DNA of 17,581 nucleotides from Anaerolineales bacterium (GTDB lineage: Bacteria; Chloroflexota; Anaerolineae; Anaerolineales; E44-bin32), in assembly GCA_030606845.1 (NCBI GenBank), contig JAUWFP010000020.1, forward strand, positions 1 to 17,581, written 5' to 3'. This document shows positions 1 through 6,195 of this stretch, piece by piece. Position 1 is the first letter of the stretch, and each line of letters starts with the position of its first letter. The translations under genes and the position numbers were made by a program. Below the pieces are notes generated by a model. The model ran no database searches, had not been told where the DNA came from, and saw only the letters and a program-made list of their open reading frames with translations.

Positions 1-1
1 C

Positions 2-522
2 ACAAAAGCTGAGTTGCATCGGGCTGCACAAGCACAAGCCGAAATACTCCTGGAGTATTCACTCCGAGGGAGCCGAAGACGAGGGCTTCCCTTGGTTCAA
101 TCCCATCTGACGTTTGACGAGCCACTCTACACTCCCACAGAAAGAAAGCGGCTGGCGCCGGCTTATTCAGATTTGAATGATTTTGAAATCCAAACATACA
201 GTAAAGTCGAGATCGTAGCTGAGAAGATGCGGGCCCTGGATCAACAGCAGGGAAGTGGCCGCGGCCACGCGATTTATTCGACCTTTGGTTTATCTTCTCC
301 GAGAGAGGCGAACGTTTTCCATAGGAAAAACTCAAGGATATCTTCGAGAAAAAGCGCCATGTTCGCTCCGTTCCTCCAGACCCATCCTTGCTTATCTCTA
401 GCACGCTTCAGGAATGGAATCGCCGGGCATGGAATGCACAGCTTGCGCCAACCGTAAAAACCCTACCAGATTATGATCGCGTCTGGGAAGAATGGATTGA
501 GATATGCAAGCTGATCCTCTAA
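2..522 (+). pseudogene. Decayed AbiEii-like nucleotidyltransferase, 5' end outside the window
   Basis: The reading frame is open from the window edge (TKAELHRAAQAQAEILLEY) to about position 264 and holds the family-type stretch KVEIVAEKMRAL. The expected downstream motif RDLFDLWFIFSERGE continues only after a change of frame at about 265, where CCACGCGAT begins. That frame hits TAG at 322-324. A third frame carries the coding over about 321-354, and the first shifted frame resumes to TAA at 520-522 (LQEWNRRAWNAQLAP then DYDRVWEEWIEICKLIL). In AbiEii/AbiGii-type enzymes the EKxxAL and RDxxDLW motifs sit together in one polypeptide, so at least three frameshifts separate conserved parts here. 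I read this as the 3' half of a dead antitoxin/toxin nucleotidyltransferase gene. Poor sequence quality is an alternative, but several indels in about 100 bp favour decay. Confidence 0.6.
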
Positions 523-617
523 CACTGCAATTCATCGGATGCCATTTTCCATATGTGTTCGATTACATGGGATATAAGAAACAGACTAGGAGGGTTGTGG
601 AAAATAGTTTACACCAG

Positions 618-650
618 ACACGTGCATCTCGAGGGCGCGTGTTTTCTCTT
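618..650 (+). terminator. Candidate rho-independent terminator
   Basis: ACACGTGC (618-625) can pair with GCGCGTGT (635-642), with one T-G wobble and a 9-nt loop. A T-rich run TTTTCTCTT follows at once. It lies between the decayed nucleotidyltransferase and the next promoter, where a terminator would fit. The stem is only 8 bp, so the call is tentative. Confidence 0.35.
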
Positions 651-692
651 CAAGGTCAATACTACGACCACAAAGACACGTAAGAGTACCCC

Positions 693-729
693 TTGACAAT
701 GTAGCGTGTAGTGCTACAATAATGCTACA
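693..729 (+). promoter_or_regulatory. Promoter and repeat operator of the Phd/PIN module
   Basis: A TTGACA -35 box (693-698) and a TACAAT -10 box (715-720) are separated by 16 bp. TGTAGC (700-705) and GCTACA (713-718, again 724-729) form inverted repeats that cover the -10 region and the expected start site. TGTAG (707-711) with CTACA (714-718) makes a tighter palindrome. This is the usual layout for autorepression by an antitoxin. AGGAG at 729-733 serves the gene that starts at 739. Confidence 0.65.
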
Positions 730-738
730 GGAGAGTCG

Positions 739-1020
739 ATGGAAGCCATATCCTATAGATTGATTCGGAACGAACCAGGTAAATTTGAAGAAGCCCTGAG
801 ACGTTCGGGAACAATCATTCTCAACAAGAACGGGGAGCCCTTCGCAATCGTCCTTGATGCTGCGAACGAATCGCCTGAATCACTGCTGCGCTTGGTTAGT
901 CAAGTCCGCGCACAAATGGCCGTGGCCGAGATGAGAGCCGCTTCGCGGGAGGGTGGTCTGGATCGGTTTACGCAAGAAGAAATCCAAGCTGAGATTGATG
1001 CCATTAGAGCAAAGCGTTGA
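739..1020 (+). CDS. Phd/YefM-family antitoxin
   Basis: This 93-residue protein matches the Phd/YefM fold in outline. An N-terminal DNA-binding half (SYRLIRNEPGKFEEALRRSG, then a strand with a turn around NKNGEPFAIVL, residues about 30-39) is followed by an acidic, charged C-terminal tail (FTQEEIQAEIDAIRAKR) of the kind that wraps and neutralises a toxin. The ATG has AGGAG 5 bases upstream and a strong promoter/operator before that. The PIN toxin gene follows after 22 bp, so the two form a type II toxin-antitoxin operon. Dimers of such antitoxins normally repress their own promoter, and the inverted repeats at 700-729 are the likely target. Family assignment is by pattern, not by alignment. 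Confidence 0.8.
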   Translation: MEAISYRLIRNEPGKFEEALRRSGTIILNKNGEPFAIVLDAANESPESLLRLVSQVRAQMAVAEMRAASREGGLDRFTQEEIQAEIDAIRAKR

Positions 1021-1042
1021 TTAATCTCGATGGACTCCACCT

Positions 1043-1474
1043 GTGTTGATTGTCCTTGATACGAACGTACTGGTATCAGGTCTTCTAAATCCTTTTGGGT
1101 CACCTGCACGAGTCGTGGATCAAGTGACATTGAATGTGGTGCAGGTGGCCTATGACGATCGTATCATTGCTGAATACGTAGAGGTTCTTAGTCGCCCCGC
1201 TTTTGGGTTTCCTAAAAAGAATATCCGAGACCTGGTTGAGCACATCAAGCTGAGTGGAATTCATGTTGTGGCCAAGGCATTAGGATTACCAGAAAATCCC
1301 GACCCGGGCGACCTGCCATTCGCGGAGGTTGCTATTACAGCTCGCGTTGATGCTGTTGTTACGGGAAATCTGTCACATTTTCAATACCTTGAAAAACGCG
1401 GGGTATCGGTGCTCTCACCGTCCGAATTTATAGAGACCGCTGGACGTCTATTTGGAGGGGCAGATATCGGCTAG
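1043..1474 (+). CDS. PIN-domain toxin, COG1569-like
   Basis: This is a 143-residue PIN-domain ribonuclease with an N-terminal VLDTNVLVSGLL strand carrying the first acidic residue, Asp6. Glu44 lies in IIAEYVEVLSRP, Asp87/Asp90 in NPDPGDLPFAEVA, and the C-terminal motif is DAVVTGNLSHF (Asp103, Asn109). These acidic residues bind Mg/Mn in PIN nucleases. TGN in place of TGD also occurs in this subfamily. The start is GTG at 1043; no in-frame ATG lies between it and the antitoxin stop at 1020. The likely role is RNA cleavage when the upstream Phd-like antitoxin is lost. The pairing of a Phd-type antitoxin with a COG1569 PIN protein is common. Confidence 0.85.
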   Translation: MLIVLDTNVLVSGLLNPFGSPARVVDQVTLNVVQVAYDDRIIAEYVEVLSRPAFGFPKKNIRDLVEHIKLSGIHVVAKALGLPENPDPGDLPFAEVAITARVDAVVTGNLSHFQYLEKRGVSVLSPSEFIETAGRLFGGADIG

Positions 1475-1778
1475 GCTTGATTCTTTCCTTGCCTCCTCAT
1501 GGTAATCACTTGGCGATGCATCTTTCTGCTCCCGCTTGATTTGAGTAATCGACCACAAAGTTATGTAAAGTAAAAGCATCAAATGTTGGTCAATTTCTGG
1601 GTAGATTCTAAACATAGACTAGACTTTCCCCATTTTATAAATTAAAACCTTGCATAGGATTTCCGCAGCAATCATGAATTAAATGCTACCGATTATAAAA
1701 TCGGAGACACCGATATGAGATCTGGCCGCAATGTTGATGTTGCCCAGTTGATTCTTGATTATGATGGATCTATTAGCT
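1475..1778. other. 304-bp gap with one CCGATTA hairpin
   Basis: I find no supportable gene here. It lies between two convergent modules: the plus-strand PIN toxin and the minus-strand HEPN gene. A perfect hairpin CCGATT-ATAA-AATCGG sits at 1689-1704 and belongs to the CCGATTA repeat group found in other gaps of the window. An open stretch of about 40 codons ending in LILDYDGSISFTLD (stop near 1793) overlaps that hairpin, but it has no plausible start or ribosome site. Confidence 0.5.
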
Positions 1779-2207
1779 TTACTCTTGATTGATCAGGTCT
1801 CTTAGTAGCGTTACGAAATCATGAGCAAGCGACAGTGTTTCTATGGTCTCCTTCTCGCCCACGAGTTTAGCTGTTTCGAAGACGGCGCGGTTACGTTTGC
1901 GTCGCATCTGATCGAAGAGAGCTGTGAAGTCTTTATGTTCCTTCCCGATCGTCTTATTTACGAATTGAACGACAGTGGCATGTTGGGAAGATCCCCTGGG
2001 ACGAAATCCCATTCGGAGCATGAGCGCACGCGAGGATTGAAGCATGGCGTTGTATGAGATGTTATATGCCCAATCCGGATCGATACTTACAATACTCCTG
2101 GCCGTCGAAAGATCTCTCGATGCTATTTCAAGAAGACTCTGGATTTCTTATTCGCTTGCGTCGTAATTCTTCATCCGACCCTGTTTTAATAGTTTCTCAT
2201 ATGCCAT
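1779..2207 (-). pseudogene. HEPN-domain gene interrupted by one in-frame stop
   Basis: Read from ATG at 2205-2207, which overlaps the 3' end of the upstream nucleotidyltransferase by 11 bp, the frame gives MAYEKLLKQGRMKNYDASE, then TAA (2148-2150), then EIQSLLEIASRDL and the rest of a 142-codon HEPN protein. The intact HEPN gene at 4886-5326 has TSKE-E-EIQGLLEIAKRDL at the same residue numbers, so the stop replaces Glu20 (a GAA to TAA change). The helical bundle continues through FDQMRRKRNRAVFE (residues 98-111), the position of the HEPN RNase motif. The first normal start after the stop is Met55 (position 2045), which would lose the first two helices. This is probably a recent null allele of the toxin half of a nucleotidyltransferase/HEPN pair, or a base-call error. 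Confidence 0.75.
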
Positions 2208-2796
2208 CTTGGCTTCCGATCAGCATTGCTTTTGGGGCATCCCGGACGTTCATTGCGAATGGGTCTCCCTCTTCAAGGCGAGATTCCCAATCTGTGGGGG
2301 TGAAGAGAACATAATTGACTTCGCGTGCTAATATCTCCTCTATTTGACCTACGACAGGTGCTAATTGCGATACTTCTATATCACCGATGACCATTAGATC
2401 CAGATCGGATTCGGCATCCGGTTCCCCCTCTGCAAAAGAGCCGAAGATGAATGCCTCTTCTATTCCATCGAGTCCACTGAGAGTTTGACGGACAAGATCA
2501 CCAGCACCCACAGTCTTCAGGAGAATGTTTCGGAGATCGGGAATGAGTGGAAATTGCGGGTTTAGGCTGAAAATTTTCCTTCCAGCTGATTTTTCGCTTT
2601 GTAAGAGGCCAGACTGTTCCAGGTTCCTTAACTCCTTCCAGACGGCGTTGTATTGAGCCCCGACCTCGGATGCGAGAGCGCGGATGTGATTTCGTGATTC
2701 CGGGTGTAAGAGGAAGAGTGTTAATAGCCGAACCCGAACCCGGGATGAGAATAACCTCTCCAAGAGCGGGCGATGCTGGAACTCGGTTTCCGTCAT
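2197..2796 (-). CDS. wHTH-nucleotidyltransferase (MNT-type antitoxin)
   Basis: This is a two-domain protein of 199 residues counted from ATG 2796; GTG 2805 is possible and adds three residues. Residues about 10-75 form a winged helix (RVRLLTLFLLHPESRNHIRALASEVG, then a recognition helix, then a wing near SGLLQSEKSAGRKIF). The rest is a minimal nucleotidyltransferase with GSFAEGEPDAESDLDLMVIG, the GSx10DxD metal site. In MNT/HEPN modules the nucleotidyltransferase neutralises the HEPN RNase, in the studied case by adding AMP to a Tyr. The fused winged helix suggests it also represses its own operon, and two 18-bp operator-like repeats lie directly upstream. The HEPN gene starts inside its 3' end. 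It resembles the protein at 4294-4923 throughout. Confidence 0.85.
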   Translation of the reverse strand: MTETEFQHRPLLERLFSSRVRVRLLTLFLLHPESRNHIRALASEVGAQYNAVWKELRNLEQSGLLQSEKSAGRKIFSLNPQFPLIPDLRNILLKTVGAGDLVRQTLSGLDGIEEAFIFGSFAEGEPDAESDLDLMVIGDIEVSQLAPVVGQIEEILAREVNYVLFTPTDWESRLEEGDPFAMNVRDAPKAMLIGSQDGI

Positions 2797-2799
2797 ACC

Positions 2800-2845
2800 T
2801 ATCACCTATGGTGATCATGTTATCACTAATGGTGATCAATATCAA
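2800..2845 (-). promoter_or_regulatory. Promoter with two 18-bp operator repeats at 21-bp spacing
   Basis: On the minus strand, TTGATA (2845-2840) and TAACAT (2822-2817) are 17 bp apart, giving a plausible promoter for the nucleotidyltransferase. Over it lie two near-identical repeats in plus-strand reading: TATCACCTATGGTGATCA (2800-2817) and TATCACTAATGGTGATCA (2821-2838), with 16 of 18 bases the same. Each is itself an inverted repeat (ATCAC...GTGAT). The 21-bp period places both sites on the same face of the helix. Binding by the encoded winged-helix protein would block transcription. Confidence 0.65.
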
Positions 2846-3084
2846 ATCAAGGGCTACAGGGTCGCAGTAGAACCTGAAGTGGATAATCTCGTGCGCGGTC
2901 CTGTAGTTAAAAATTACATATTCCCGATTACAAGAAAAATAAAACGCTGAAAACTGGTTCCTTCCCGGAATTAGCCGAACTCGCTGGGGCGGATTCTTCG
3001 ATTTTGCGTCTACCTTCCGACAAGCTCAACGTCGACGAGCCGCTCAGCTCGAGGACGTTCGTAAAAGGAACGGATTGCTTCCGT

Positions 3085-3816
3085 CTACTCCGGATGCCCT
3101 ATGGGGATCAAGTACAAAGGCTCGTGGTCCTCGGGCAAGCCGAGGATGGCTTGCACTTCGGCATCATAAAAAGCCCCGATCGGCACTGCGCCCAGGTCGA
3201 GCGCTACCGCTTGTAAGAGCACGTTCTGCGCCGCATGACCAGCTTCCAAGTGTACGTAGCGCGGCGAGCGTTCCGGTCCATATTTCGCTTGCGTCCGTTC
3301 GTATACCGCCGCGATCACCATTACGAGCGGTGCTTCCAGGACCGGATCCTGCCCCAACGCTGCGTCGTGGAGCGCTGTACGGTGGTCGCCGCCCCGGATG
3401 ACTTCAAGGGCGTGCTGCTGGGGCAAGTAGTGGAACACACCATCCGCAGTGACGATATACAGCTCCAGCGGGTACAGCGCGCCGGCGGAGGGCGCGGTTC
3501 GGAATCCGCGCGGATCAGTAATTCCCTGCGCCGCCCACAGCAATTGAGAGATCTCGCCTGGATTCAGCTCCTGGCTTGTGAAGTCGCGCCGGGAACGCCG
3601 ACTTTGCAGCGCAGCCTCAAGCGATACCAACCCGCTCGTTTTCGGTTCGGGGAGCGGGTATGCAGCCGTAAGGGGTGACGTGGGCGGCATGGCGGTGGAT
3701 GTGTTGAGGGGGATGTTCACCGGGGCTTTCTCTTCCCCACCACATCCCGAGCTGAAGAGGAGAAGCAGGAGCAACGCTGCCGCGAGATGTAGCTTACTAA
3801 AGTTGATACGTTTCAT
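3085..3816 (-). CDS. SagB-type nitroreductase-family lipoprotein
   Basis: This is a 243-residue FMN-binding nitroreductase-fold protein. The N-terminus has a lipoprotein-like signal (LAAALLLLLLFSSGC, Cys25), then a Pro/Thr-rich linker to about residue 60. The oxidoreductase domain shows SRRSRRDF (72-79, phosphate/FMN contact), RTAPSAGALYPLELYIV (106-122), HLEAGHAAQNVLLQAVALDLG (189-209) and an ending of YLIPIGHPE, all typical of the SagB/ThcOx subgroup. In azoline peptide clusters SagB oxidises thiazoline rings, but no cyclodehydratase or precursor is nearby, so the substrate here is unknown. ATG 3816 is preferred because AGGAA lies 6 bases upstream; AGGAA abuts the other ATG, at 3822. Attachment outside the cell membrane is inferred from the lipobox, which is imperfect at -3. 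Confidence 0.82.
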   Translation of the reverse strand: MKRINFSKLHLAAALLLLLLFSSGCGGEEKAPVNIPLNTSTAMPPTSPLTAAYPLPEPKTSGLVSLEAALQSRRSRRDFTSQELNPGEISQLLWAAQGITDPRGFRTAPSAGALYPLELYIVTADGVFHYLPQQHALEVIRGGDHRTALHDAALGQDPVLEAPLVMVIAAVYERTQAKYGPERSPRYVHLEAGHAAQNVLLQAVALDLGAVPIGAFYDAEVQAILGLPEDHEPLYLIPIGHPE

Positions 3817-3991
3817 ATGCATTTCCTGTCCAAGCTGTGGGAGGACCAGGCCTGAGGTTCACTCGTCAGGATCCCCCGCGATCTCTATGTACTCAATGTT
3901 ATTACTATTAGATGATTAAAATACACGCCAGGTCAACACCTTGATGCCAGCACGAATCCCCCCAGATCTTGATCAGCGAAATCATTTCTAT

Positions 3992-4032
3992 CATCGCTTC
4001 AGCGGTTCCGGGGTTGAGCCGCTGAAGCGATG
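3992..4032. repeat. Hairpin repeat family H, copy 1 (longest)
   Basis: CATCGCTTCAGCGGTTC (3992-4008) pairs with GAGCCGCTGAAGCGATG (4016-4032) around a 7-nt loop: 17-bp arms with one T-G wobble. Related hairpins lie at 6050-6071, 7907-7933 and 11590-11616, sharing the core TCAGYGGTTC, a 6-7-nt loop and GARCCRCTGA. No T tract follows on either side, so it is not an ordinary intrinsic terminator. Confidence 0.75.
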
Positions 4033-4087
4033 TAACGGCTGATTGCATTGAATACAACGTATAGGGGTGATAATTGGGAGACAAGGA

Positions 4088-4149
4088 ATCCGATTATGCA
4101 ATTCATCAGATCCCATTTTTCATATGAATCCGATTAGAGATAATATCGG
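4088..4149. repeat. CCGATTA repeat element, fullest copy
   Basis: ATCCGATTA occurs twice here (4088-4096 and 4128-4136). The second copy forms a hairpin with ATATCGG (4143-4149). The part starting TGCAATTCATC at 4097 matches 526-577, next to the decayed AbiEii gene: 34 of the first 40 bases agree by my count. The 19-mer CGATTAGAGATAATATCGG (4131-4149) recurs at 8012-8030 with two differences. Confidence 0.65.
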
Positions 4150-4254
4150 TTACTCAGGCTTCATTATGGTCTTGTTGTCGGTCTATAGGCGTCTAGAAGG
4201 TAGCGTGGTAGGAAGATTACAATACCTAGTGAATCAAGACAGATTGTCGTGGAC

Positions 4255-4315
4255 TTGAATCTGTAGGAAATATCGTATATATTTTGTATACAAATGACTA
4301 CAAAAAGTATACAAA
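4255..4315 (+). promoter_or_regulatory. Promoter and GTATAC operators of the second MNT/HEPN module
   Basis: TTGAAT (4255-4260) and TATATT (4278-4283) are 17 bp apart, placing the transcript start within a few bases of the ATG at 4294. No Shine-Dalgarno is visible, so the message is probably leaderless or nearly so. The 12-bp palindrome TTTGTATACAAA (4283-4294) overlaps the start codon. A second GTATACAAA box (4307-4315) lies inside the gene, with the GTATAC cores exactly 21 bp apart. Autorepression by the encoded winged-helix protein is the likely use. Confidence 0.65.
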
Positions 4316-4923
4316 CCGATCCGATATTGCAAGCCTTATTCACTTCCCAGGCGCGTGTGGAAGTTTTAAAGCTATTCTTCCTTCGATCAAGTAGTCGTCA
4401 CTATATGCGTGAAATTTCTTCCCTAACAGACCAACCCGTTCGTGCAATTCAACGTGAGCTTGCACGCCTTGAAGATGCAGGCCTACTGATCTCGAGTGTC
4501 GAGGGCAATCGTAAATACTTTCAAGCCAATAGGCAGTCCCCAGTGTTTTCCGAACTGAGGGCACTTATGGTGAAGACCGCGGGTATCGTAGATCAGTTGA
4601 AGAAGATCCTTCAAACCCGATCTGACGCGATCCATGTGGCATTTATTTTCGGTTCGTTTGCGCGAGGATCCGAGACCTCGGCTAGCGATATCGATCTTAT
4701 GATTATTGGTGCCATTACCAGTCGCGAATTATCCCGCCTATTAAAACCGCTCAAAGAGCAATTGAACCGCGAGATGAATCCAGTTACGATTCGGGCAGAG
4801 GAGTTCCAGGGAAATGTCAAAAAAGGTGATTCGTTCACGCAGTCTATTCTGGAAGAGCCCAAGATTTTCCTTATAGGGGATGCAGATGAACTTCAAGAAA
4901 TGGTTGGCGGAGGAACGTCTTAG
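4294..4923 (+). CDS. wHTH-nucleotidyltransferase (MNT-type antitoxin), second copy
   Basis: This 209-residue protein has the same layout as the one at 2197-2796. An N-terminal winged helix (RVEVLKLFFLRSSSRHYMREISS, then a recognition helix VRAIQRELARLEDAGLL and a wing SVEGNRKYF) comes first. A nucleotidyltransferase domain follows, with FIFGSFARGSETSASDIDLMIIG holding Gly120-Ser121 and Asp132/Asp134. The HEPN gene starts inside its 3' end, so the two are translated together. In the family, the nucleotidyltransferase is the antitoxin to a HEPN RNase. Palindromes over its start codon suggest autoregulation. A degraded copy of this operator and start region lies at 11421-11459. The two nucleotidyltransferases are clearly related but diverged, and their operators differ in sequence, so they need not cross-regulate. 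Confidence 0.87.
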   Translation: MTTKSIQTDPILQALFTSQARVEVLKLFFLRSSSRHYMREISSLTDQPVRAIQRELARLEDAGLLISSVEGNRKYFQANRQSPVFSELRALMVKTAGIVDQLKKILQTRSDAIHVAFIFGSFARGSETSASDIDLMIIGAITSRELSRLLKPLKEQLNREMNPVTIRAEEFQGNVKKGDSFTQSILEEPKIFLIGDADELQEMVGGGTS

Positions 4924-5326
4924 AACCCATAGGACAAGTAAAGAAGAAATCCAGGGATTGCTCGAAATTGCCAAGCGTGATCTGAACGATGCGTCCGTAC
5001 AAGATTTATCAACCGATCGTCGTTTTCTTATTGCTTATGAAGGGGCACTAACACTGGCGACGATCCCTTTGTACTGTGCGGGATATGAAACATACGGGAG
5101 AGGGCATCATTGGCTGACATTTAGAATTCTTCCTGATGTTATGGGCGAAAAATATTCCGACCTAGCGGATTACTTTGATCAATGTCGCACGAAGCGAAAT
5201 GTTGGAACATATGACCGTGGTGGCCAAATCTCGGAGTCAGAGGTCGAAGAATTGTTGGCTGAGGTTAAGTCGTTTTATGAAGATGTAATAGATTGGCTGA
5301 AGCGCAATCATACGAACTTCATCTAA
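4886..5326 (+). CDS. HEPN-domain toxin partner
   Basis: This 146-residue all-helical protein is the intact relative of the broken gene at 1779-2207; the two align almost without gaps over residues 1-40 and around residue 100. ATG 4886 is chosen over 4880 because the AGGGG at 4875-4879 lies 6 bases before it. The gene overlaps the end of the nucleotidyltransferase by 38 bp. The HEPN signature region reads FDQCRTKRNVGTYD (97-110): Arg101, Arg104 and Asn105 are present. The His expected in the canonical Rx4-6H RNase motif is replaced; Tyr109 is the nearest match and is a conceivable AMPylation target. Toxin activity is inferred from the family. Confidence 0.82.
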   Translation: MNFKKWLAEERLRTHRTSKEEIQGLLEIAKRDLNDASVQDLSTDRRFLIAYEGALTLATIPLYCAGYETYGRGHHWLTFRILPDVMGEKYSDLADYFDQCRTKRNVGTYDRGGQISESEVEELLAEVKSFYEDVIDWLKRNHTNFI

Positions 5327-5600
5327 CATCTAATTTTCAATCAATTCAAAGTCAGAATTTTTCAAACACCCCGATCAAACCAATCGACGTCGCTTCCACC
5401 AAGGTCACTACTGGTAATGACCTCACCAGACATCGTTTGGAAATGTAAGATTCGATGTACCCACAGCTTCTAAACTGTTGATAGCGCTATAATTTAAAAG
5501 GATGGATGTGTAGACGAACGGGGCTGGACTCTCAGAGCCCTCCTCCGCAGCCATTTCCATCGTCTTGATTGTGCCCATCCTGGTTTTGGAGAGGTTGAAC

Positions 5601-6008
5601 ATGAGCGATTGGAATAAAGCCGTTATTGATGAGTTCCGTGCCAACGAAGGCAAGGTCGGTGGACCTTTTGAGGAGATGACCCTGCTTCTTCTGCATACAA
5701 TCGGCGCAAAGAGCGGGGAACCTCGCCTGAATCCAGTGGTGTATCTGGCCGATGGCGAAAGATATGTGATTATCGCCTCAAAAGGCGGGGCGCCGACCCA
5801 TCCTGGCTGGTATCACAACGTCGTCGCCCACCCTGAGGTTACCGTTGAGGTCGGCACCGAGAAGTTTCAAGCCCAGGCCGAGGTTGTTCAAGAACCCGAA
5901 CGCACAGAACTCTATGAAAAGATGTCCACCCAATATCCCGGTTTTGCTGAGTATGAGCAAAAGACAACTCGCGTCATTCCGGTACTTGTCTTAACGCGCC
6001 TACCCTGA
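5601..6008 (+). CDS. Deazaflavin (F420)-dependent nitroreductase, Ddn family
   Basis: This compact 135-residue split-barrel protein has the family's core block in order: LLLHTIGAKSGEPRLNPVVYL (30-50), then GERYVIIASKGGAPTHPGWYHNVVAHPEVTVEVG (52-85). It ends with a short YPGFAEYEQKTTRVIPVLVLTRL tail. The GAKSG and KGGAPTHPGWYHN segments are the cofactor-contacting parts in Ddn-type proteins, which use reduced F420 to reduce quinones or nitro compounds. The start at 5601 is preferred because GGAGAGG (5588-5594) lies 6 bases upstream; an in-frame ATG at 5565 lacks a site. The gene stands alone, with about 275 bp before it and a hairpin repeat 40 bp after. F420 use is inferred from family, not shown by this window. 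Confidence 0.87.
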   Translation: MSDWNKAVIDEFRANEGKVGGPFEEMTLLLLHTIGAKSGEPRLNPVVYLADGERYVIIASKGGAPTHPGWYHNVVAHPEVTVEVGTEKFQAQAEVVQEPERTELYEKMSTQYPGFAEYEQKTTRVIPVLVLTRLP

Positions 6009-6049
6009 AACTTGCATTGAGGTGTTCAGAGGATCATTTCTCTCCAGGA

Positions 6050-6071
6050 GAGTGGTTCCGGTTTGAACCGC
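6050..6071. repeat. Hairpin repeat family H, degenerate copy
   Basis: GTGGTTC (6052-6058) and GAACCGC (6065-6071) flank a 6-nt loop. Flanking bases such as GGAAGCCGG echo the GAARC ending of the other family members. It lies 40 bp after the Ddn-like gene. The stem is shorter than in copies 1 to 3. Confidence 0.45.
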
Positions 6072-6195
6072 GGAAGCCGGATTCGACGAAGCAATCTCGG
6101 GGGCGCCTACGAAACAACCGAAAAGGCGATTAGAGCGCTCCTCGCGGAGCCTGGAGTATTAAGTTAAGCTTATGGGTATTATGGAGAACTAAACA

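Larger units (their letters stand above)
3817..4254. other. Long gap between divergent genes, with two repeat types
   Basis: I see no gene in this stretch. It contains a long hairpin at 3992-4032 and a CCGATTA-type element at 4088-4149, each listed separately. A short open frame at 4067-4258 has no ribosome site or recognisable protein and overlaps the repeat, so I do not call it. Confidence 0.5.

Noticed and set aside
1674..1793. Open stretch ending in QLILDYDGSISFTLD
   Set aside because: It looks protein-like at the C-terminus but has no start with a ribosome site and runs through a hairpin repeat. I cannot tell a remnant from chance.
2498..2845. A 115-codon minus-strand ORF overlapping the first wHTH-nucleotidyltransferase
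   Set aside because: It is in another frame of a gene with clear HTH and GSx10DxD motifs, and it covers the operator repeats.
3075..3678. Plus-strand ORFs opposite the SagB-like gene
   Set aside because: No motif is recognisable, and the minus-strand protein is complete and conserved.
3992..4032. Long hairpin considered as a rho-independent terminator
   Set aside because: There is no T tract on either side, and relatives of it occur elsewhere, so a repeat family fits better.
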